Origin: Strigomonas culicis
Taxonomy: Eukaryota > Euglenozoa > Kinetoplastea > Trypanosomatida > Trypanosomatidae
Reading direction: 5' to 3'
Assembly (NCBI GenBank): GCA_000482145.1
Contig: AUXH01000353.1
Coordinates: 1-20,347 of the forward strand
DNA length: 20,347 nucleotides
Shown here piece by piece: positions 15,859-20,347 of the stretch. Below the pieces are notes generated by a model. That model was not told the DNA's origin, searched no databases, and saw nothing but the letters and a program-made list of their open reading frames with translations. The position numbers were made by a program, and so were the translations under genes. Within the stretch, counting starts at the first letter, position 1, and the number at the start of each line of letters is the position of its first letter.

Positions 15859-16167
15859 GAGCCGTTGCTGTTTTTTCTTTCCCTTCAACGAACCAAATAC
15901 TGTCACAAAGCAGAGAAGAATGATGCTGTTCTTATTGTGCTTCCTCTATCACGTAACAAGAATGTGTTCTATGAAATACACCGATGTGGAGAGAGCCTGT
16001 ACTACAGAGAACAAAGAGAAAAAAAAGGGAAGAGAAAGGGAGTATAACAAAAAAAAAGAAAAAGAAGAAAAGCTCATACTACCTACGACAAGTATGTGAG
16101 AGTACTAAATCCTTTACAACTATCGATTGCAGTATAGTGTACGTGTGAGTAACAGGTCTGTCGCTTG
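15859..16167. other. Spacer: 3' UTR of the 420-aa gene and 5' leader of the PHD-like gene
   Basis: This is the shortest spacer. The pyrimidine-rich coding strand between about 16070 and 16004 contains the acceptor. The 3' UTR of the upstream gene must be short, at most about 150 nt. Confidence 0.7.
16002..16042 (-). promoter_or_regulatory. Predicted trans-splice acceptor for the PHD-like gene
   Basis: A strong C/T tract is followed by AG at 16003-16002, giving a 143-nt leader to the ATG at 15858. This is the longest predicted leader in the window. Confidence 0.6.
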
Positions 16168-17430
16168 CTACGCAAAGGACATCTGGAGCTGAGAGGTCAC
16201 CACCAGGGCCCGCTGCATCACACGGTCGTACAGTGCCCGCTCCTGTCGCAGCAGCGCCGCGGCCGCTCCGCACACAACGCCGCGCGTCTGCAGCAGCCAC
16301 ATGGTGTACGCATACACATTGACGCGCGATTCGTCCGCGCCGGGGGGCGCCGGCGGCGGCGCGGCGCCGCCCTCCGCAATGGCCGCCCACAGCACCGTGT
16401 GGCGGTACAGCAGCAGCAGCTCCAGCCAGCAGCGGCGCGTCGCGTGCAAGGCGGTGCGCGTGGCCGCGCGCAGCGGCGCCTGTGCGGAGGTCGGCAGGAA
16501 GAGGCTGCGGTGGCCCGCCTCCTCCGCCGGCGGTGCGGCGCCCGTCGGGTCGGTGGCCGCTGCCGCCTCAGCAAGGCACGGATACAAGGCGTTCACCAGC
16601 GATAGGAGCACCTCTGGCGCGGGTGGGGACTGCGCCCCGTGGGCAGCGCCACGGCCGTCCGCCCACAGCGAGCGGTGCGCCGCCTTCACCGCGACGCCGA
16701 TGCACTGCAGCACCTGCTGGTCGGAGAAGGGCCTGTCGGCGCCCCGGCCACCGTCCGCGCCGGCGGCGGGCGGCGCCAGGAGCGGATGCGGAGGAGGCGG
16801 CGCGGCGCCGCCACCACCACCACCACCATCGCTACCACTACCGGTGGACGTGGGTGCGTACAGAAAGCGGCTCCACCGCAGCAGCGCGAAGGGCGACGCG
16901 GCCCCGGCGGCGGCGGCGGGCGGCGCGCCGTCACGGCCGGTGAGGCAGGACGGCTCCGCGAGCGCAAGGAAGGCGGCGTCGCGCGGCGCGGCCGCACCGC
17001 CGGCCGCCGGCGACAGCGGCGGCCGCTGCAGCGCGTACGTGTCGCGCAGGCTCTCCAGCTGCAGCGCGCGGATCGCGTCGCCCATCGCGAACCACTCCTG
17101 TGCGGCCTGCCGCCGCCGCGCCGGTGCCGTCACTTGCCGCTCCCACGCGGGGAGGGCCTCCGCCAAAACCGCGTCCTCGCGCTGCCGGCGTGCCTTCTCG
17201 CGGGCGTCGAACTCACTCACAACGAAGTGGTAGTACTTTGCGTCCTGGCGCGTGAAGAGAACGCCCTCGCTGCCGCTGCCGCGCGCGCGGGAACTGGGCG
17301 AGCGGAGCAGCTCCAGCTTCCCCGCCGCGGTGGCCGTGATGCTCTGTAGGAGATCTGCGTCTTCGCAGCGGCCGACGCAGGTGCGGGAGAGGCCCTCCGC
17401 GATCTCCAGGGAGGTCGTGTCTAATAGCAT
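16168..17430 (-). CDS. Conserved-type trypanosomatid protein of unknown function
   Basis: The product has 420 residues and resembles nothing I can name. It has no targeting signal or membrane segment. Residues 1-45 look globular (SLEIAEGLSRTCVGRCEDADLLQ). Residues 60-135 are charged and helical (RQDAKYYHFVVSEFDAREKARRQREDAVLAEALPAWERQV). A Gly run followed by a Pro run near 203-218 forms a flexible linker. After about 235 helices resume (FSDQQVLQCIGVAVKAAHRSLWAD; RTALHATRRCWLELLLLYRHTVLWAAIAE; NVYAYTMWLLQTRGVVCGAAAALL). It ends in LVVTSQLQMSFA. It is intact, uses the same GC-rich codons as its neighbours, and has a pyrimidine tract and AG 76 nt upstream. Nothing in its position between a PHD-like gene and eL36 suggests a role. 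Confidence 0.75.
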   Translation of the reverse strand: MLLDTTSLEIAEGLSRTCVGRCEDADLLQSITATAAGKLELLRSPSSRARGSGSEGVLFTRQDAKYYHFVVSEFDAREKARRQREDAVLAEALPAWERQVTAPARRRQAAQEWFAMGDAIRALQLESLRDTYALQRPPLSPAAGGAAAPRDAAFLALAEPSCLTGRDGAPPAAAAGAASPFALLRWSRFLYAPTSTGSGSDGGGGGGGAAPPPPHPLLAPPAAGADGGRGADRPFSDQQVLQCIGVAVKAAHRSLWADGRGAAHGAQSPPAPEVLLSLVNALYPCLAEAAAATDPTGAAPPAEEAGHRSLFLPTSAQAPLRAATRTALHATRRCWLELLLLYRHTVLWAAIAEGGAAPPPAPPGADESRVNVYAYTMWLLQTRGVVCGAAAALLRQERALYDRVMQRALVVTSQLQMSFA

Positions 17431-18029
17431 GTTCTATGAGATAATAATAATGATACTACGAACAAAGAACTTGGTAGTATGTGTGTGTGCATATATGTGT
17501 CTTGTGCTTTGCAAATGTATATATCAGACACATATGGACCGAGAAAGAGGAAGAGAGAGAAGGAAACAGCGAAATGGAAATCAAACGCACTAGAAAAAAA
17601 AAAGGAAACAGGCCAAGAAGTGCATGTAGGATTTGGGAAGCAAAATTGTATAATGAACACTTTTTTTTTAATTTGTTTTTAAGTGAAATGAAAAATGAAA
17701 AGAAAACACAAAAAAGAGCTAAAAGAAATAAAAGAAGTGAACAAATGTAAAAAAAACAATTGATCCTTCTGTCACTTTTTCCTTTAATGATCCTCAAAGC
17801 ACTAAAAATATAATAATATGAATGATCAAAACAAGAAGTTAGGAAAAAAAAAGAGAACAAAAAAAAACAGAGAGATACAAACTTACGTAAAAGCCTCTTC
17901 TTATTGCGTTCTCTTGTAATACATATTCTTCTATGATCTTTCTTTTTTTTTCCCGCTAACACCTCTTGTACACATAGGCACACACCGAAGTGCACCTATG
18001 CATGATATTGACGATTCGCATTATTATGT
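17431..18029. other. Spacer: 3' UTR of eL36 and 5' leader of the 420-aa gene
   Basis: The spacer is 599 bp and very A-rich on the plus strand (many runs of 7-9 A between 17594 and 17870). A minus-strand frame of 179 codons here is Phe/Leu/Ser-rich and reflects the pyrimidine bias. No RNA gene is seen. Confidence 0.7.
17507..17570 (-). promoter_or_regulatory. Predicted trans-splice acceptor for the 420-aa unknown gene
   Basis: A CT-rich tract (17568-17541) is followed by the first AG at 17508-17507, giving a 76-nt leader. Confidence 0.6.
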
Positions 18030-18365
18030 TTAGTGGTGGTGCTTCTTGCGGAGCGACTCCTCCATCTTGGAGCGGCGCTTCTTGGCGGCCTGGAAGTCAC
18101 CGAGGCGCTTCTTGCACAGCTTGAGGGCGCGCTTCTCCTTACCGACGCGCAGCATCTCCTGAACGCGCTTCTCGAACGGGGAGAAGCCGACGACGTCCGC
18201 GATGACCGCCTTCACCGCGCGCAGCTTCTTGTGCGGGGCCTTGAGGCGGTCCTTGCCGGAGGGGCGGCGAGCGAGACGGGTCGTCGTGTGGCCCTTGTTG
18301 AAGCCAGCGATGATGCCCGTGCGGGCAGTGGGGGTGGGGCGAGCAGTGCGGGTGGGGGCAGGCAT
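18030..18365 (-). CDS. RPL36: 60S ribosomal protein eL36
   Basis: The product has 111 residues, close to the usual 100-105. Diagnostic segments are GFNKGH (21-26), VVGFSPFEKRVQEMLRV (58-74, matching the family's VCGFAPYERRAMELLKV) and KEKRALKLCKKRLG (76-89). The protein is highly basic, as expected for a structural protein of the cytosolic large subunit near the peptide exit side. The N-terminus is longer and more repetitive than in animals, with an Arg-Thr-Ala-Arg-Pro-Thr pattern in residues 3-16. The C-terminus ends in three His. The predicted splice acceptor lies 46 nt before the ATG. Confidence 0.96.
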   Translation of the reverse strand: MPAPTRTARPTPTARTGIIAGFNKGHTTTRLARRPSGKDRLKAPHKKLRAVKAVIADVVGFSPFEKRVQEMLRVGKEKRALKLCKKRLGDFQAAKKRRSKMEESLRKKHHH

Positions 18366-18787
18366 CGTGTAGGTATGAAGGGCGGGAGGTGAAAAACTTT
18401 CGGCTCTTTCTCTTTTGAAGAATAATTAAAGAACAAAAACGATAGATTTAAAAAAAAAAGAAGTAGGGGGGAGAGATGAGGTATCATATGAACAGAAAGG
18501 CAGGAAAAGAAGAAAAGACAGCTCACACAGAAGAATACAGTAGTGCGAACAAGCCTCTAGTGAGCGCTCTAAGCACATCCCTCTTGCTTTCTCATGTGCA
18601 CGTTATTTTTTTTCTTTTTTTAATGTATTTATTCAAATGAAAAACAAAAATAAGAATGAAAAAAATGAGTCTCTTCTTGCGGTCTTCTCCTGGCGCTGAA
18701 CGCCTGTGCACGGGTGTGTGTGTGGGTGCGCACCAGAGGCGGCAGCACGGGCGAGAAAAGCAATAAAACAGACGGGCTGCCTCGGGC
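18366..18787. other. Spacer: 3' UTR of eL15 and 5' leader of eL36
   Basis: A T-rich/A-rich block (18605-18665) lies in the eL15 3' UTR, and the acceptor of eL36 is at 18413. Nothing else is recognised. Confidence 0.7.
18412..18480 (-). promoter_or_regulatory. Predicted trans-splice acceptor for the eL36 gene
   Basis: A C-run and T-run (about 18476-18450) followed by T-rich sequence reaches the first AG at 18413-18412, giving a 46-nt leader. Confidence 0.65.
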
Positions 18788-19402
18788 TTAGCGCTTGCGG
18801 AGGAAGACGATGCGGTTGTTGCGGCGCCACGCGGCACGGCGGGACGGGCGGATCTTGCTGGCGCGGTGGCCCTTGTGCATGAGACCGCGGTGCTTGCGGC
18901 CGGCCGAGGTCAGGCCGCGCGCCTCGCGGTGCTTGTGCACGGAGTTCACGATCCAGTTGATGCGCGGGTCGCGGCGGATGGTCTTGCACTGGGGGTCGAC
19001 GGCGATAACCTCGTACCACTTGAAGGTGGAGTCCATGTTCACCCAGTAGGAGCTCAGCACGCGCAGGTTGCCGAAGCGCTTTCCGAGGCGCTGCTCCGCA
19101 ACGACGCGGTTGTTCTTCTCGAGCTTCATGCCGAGCACACCGCTCGTCTTGGGCTTGCCGTAGGTGATACCCTTGTGCACCGGGCGTTTGCGGCCACCGC
19201 GGCGAATGCGGACGCGGAACACGCTGAAGCCCTGCTTCGTCTTGTAGCCGAGCATGCGGGCCTTCTCCGGGCGCGTCGGGCGGCGCAGGCGCACGACCGT
19301 GTGCTGGTGGCGGAACTCCCACGAGCGGATGCGCTGGATGAAGCGCATCACATCGGAAGACTTCTTCTTCCAGAGCTCGTTCAGATACATAAACGCACCC
19401 AT
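18788..19402 (-). CDS. RPL15: 60S ribosomal protein eL15
   Basis: The product has 204 residues, exactly the family's normal length. It begins [21 protein letters not shown] (animal eL15: MGAYKYIQELW-KK-SDVMRF) and contains [42 protein letters not shown] and [11 protein letters not shown], all signature eL15 stretches. It ends in a basic tail ([12 protein letters not shown]). The frame is open further upstream to 19579, but those codons lie in the pyrimidine-rich leader before the splice acceptor at 19431-19430. The start at 19402 is therefore chosen on homology and on the mRNA 5' end. It is a structural protein of the cytosolic large subunit and lies between uL18 and eL36 genes. Confidence 0.98.
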   Translation of the reverse strand: MGAFMYLNELWKKKSSDVMRFIQRIRSWEFRHQHTVVRLRRPTRPEKARMLGYKTKQGFSVFRVRIRRGGRKRPVHKGITYGKPKTSGVLGMKLEKNNRVVAEQRLGKRFGNLRVLSSYWVNMDSTFKWYEVIAVDPQCKTIRRDPRINWIVNSVHKHREARGLTSAGRKHRGLMHKGHRASKIRPSRRAAWRRNNRIVFLRKR

Positions 19403-19869
19403 GGTTGAGGTGAGAAGAGAGAGTTTTTTCTGATAATTGTGTAGAGAAGGGAAGAGAAAAAAAAAGAGGAGGGGAGAGGAGTCCGTATAAAACAGAGAGG
19501 AGAAAACAATAGACCGAGGCAACCTAATTTCTTGCTGTAATGACTCCTTGAGTGTGATACATGGCCCGCACACGCACAATGCTCGACGGCATCGTTTCGT
19601 TCATTTATTTTTGTGTTTTTCCATTTTTATTGTTTTTTTAAGTGAAATAAAAAAAAAAGAAATAAAAAAAAGGTGTTTTTACTTCTGTCATCTTTTCCTG
19701 GACGATTAAACAGGGTTTAAACGAAGGTGAGAAAGAAAAGAAAAAAGGATGAACATGATCCCTGCCCACTCACTTCACGCGTAAAAAGATAAAAAAATCA
19801 TTCTACGACTCGAGAACAGTGTGAAGAGGAACACAGTCACATGCCACAATTTCTCATTCCTGCTGGCGC
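19403..19869. other. Spacer: 3' UTR of uL18 and 5' leader of eL15
   Basis: A strongly T- then A-rich block (19608-19675) sits in the uL18 3' UTR, with the eL15 acceptor at 19431. Nothing else is recognised. Confidence 0.7.
19430..19490 (-). promoter_or_regulatory. Predicted trans-splice acceptor for the eL15 gene
   Basis: A near-continuous pyrimidine tract (19490-19443) is followed by the first AG at 19431-19430, giving a 27-nt leader. It is one of the strongest tracts in the window, fitting a highly expressed gene. Confidence 0.7.
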
Positions 19870-20347
19870 TTACTGGCCGAGGCGCTGGCGGATGAAGGCG
19901 ACCTTCGCCTTCGCCGCGTTCTTGCGCTCCTGCGCCGTCTGCTTCTTCGTGTGGTACTGCTTGTGCACGCCGTCCGCCTTCTTCGCCTTGCGCGCGATCG
20001 TCTTCTTCGGGTCCGCGCGGATGGCCGCGTGCGCCTTCTTGTACACGCCCTCCAGGCTCTCCGGCGTCACCTTCGCGGCGATCACCTTGCTGAACTGGTT
20101 CGTCTTCTCGTCCGGGTTCGCGCTCGCCTCCTCCTTCACCAGCTTCAGGTAGTCCGCCACGTGCTTGCCGAAGATGCGGCCGCGGTGCACCTTCGCGTCC
20201 AGCGTCTCCTTCTCCTTGTTGAAGCCGGGGAAGCGGTTCGGGCTGTGCGGCACCGCAATGCCGCCGTCCACGGCGCCCTTCAGCACGCCGAACACGCGCG
20301 CACCAGTCGTCGTCCGCGCAAGGCCCACGTCCAGGATCGCCTTGAAC
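19870..20347 (-). CDS. RPL5: 60S ribosomal protein uL18 (L5), C-terminal half; N-terminus beyond the right edge
   Basis: The final 158 residues are present. The frame enters at the window edge with FKAILDVGLARTTTGARVF, so the gene clearly continues upstream. The GTG at 20328 is an internal Val codon, not a start. GLARTTTGARVFGVLKGAVDGG, IAVPHSPNRFPGF, GKHVADYLKLVKEE and VTPESLEGVYKKAHAAIR match eukaryotic uL18 closely. The basic C-terminal tail (KKADGVHKQYHTKKQTAQERKNAAKAKVAFIRQRLGQ) is the eukaryote-specific extension. uL18 travels with 5S rRNA and uL5 into the central protuberance of the large subunit. Only about half of the roughly 300-residue protein is visible. Confidence 0.97.
   Translation of the reverse strand, partial: FKAILDVGLARTTTGARVFGVLKGAVDGGIAVPHSPNRFPGFNKEKETLDAKVHRGRIFGKHVADYLKLVKEEASANPDEKTNQFSKVIAAKVTPESLEGVYKKAHAAIRADPKKTIARKAKKADGVHKQYHTKKQTAQERKNAAKAKVAFIRQRLGQ

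Noticed and set aside
15859..15906. N-terminal extension of the PHD-like protein beginning at GTG
   Set aside because: Kinetoplastid nuclear genes start at ATG, and the Lys-rich extension is spacer sequence; ATG at 15858 is the first in-frame one.
17456..17995. A 179-codon minus-strand frame rich in Phe, Leu and Ser, resembling a membrane protein
   Set aside because: Its composition follows from pyrimidine-rich spacer sequence, and it overlaps the predicted splice acceptor of the next gene.
19403..19579. Upstream extension of eL15
   Set aside because: Homology starts exactly at MGAF, and the extension covers the splice-acceptor tract.

Overview
The window is a piece of a trypanosomatid (kinetoplastid protist) nuclear chromosome, most like the GC-rich Leishmania/Leptomonas/Crithidia side of the group; I cannot name the species. 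All twelve supported genes lie on the minus strand, are intronless, and are separated by AT-rich spacers of about 310-600 bp. Upstream of nearly every start codon the coding strand carries a pyrimidine tract followed by a first AG. This is the usual mark of spliced-leader trans-splicing of a polycistronic transcript. Coding regions are very GC-rich, with GC-ending codons and long Ala/Pro/Gly/Gln low-complexity runs. Those runs create long but meaningless antisense reading frames. I see no strand switch, tRNA, rRNA, mobile element or CRISPR array.

Transcription runs from high to low coordinates. The first three genes are cytosolic large-subunit ribosomal proteins: uL18 (cut by the right edge), eL15 and eL36. 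Next come an unrecognised 420-aa protein, a cysteine-rich protein with a C4HC3 (PHD-like) zinc-binding pattern, a CCDC61/VFL3-type basal-body protein, a very long UTP6 (small-subunit processome), an ATP11-type F1-ATPase assembly chaperone, a LOG-family nucleotide phosphoribohydrolase-like enzyme, a UAS-UBX (FAF2-like) adaptor, an HtrA/trypsin-fold protein, and a putatively mitochondrial protein of unknown function cut by the left edge.

As is normal for kinetoplastids, neighbours in one transcription unit need not share a pathway. Two loose themes are visible: ribosome production (uL18, eL15, eL36, UTP6) and mitochondrial proteins (ATP11, the trypsin-fold protein and the left-edge gene, all with basic N-termini). 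The strongest oddity is the trypsin-fold protein. Its His and Asp positions look intact, but the residue aligned with the nucleophilic Ser is Cys, a chymotrypsin-fold cysteine-protease arrangement that is rare in cellular proteins. Second is a PHD-like finger whose first loop holds a long low-complexity insert, followed by an AT-hook-like segment and a basic nuclear-signal-like segment.
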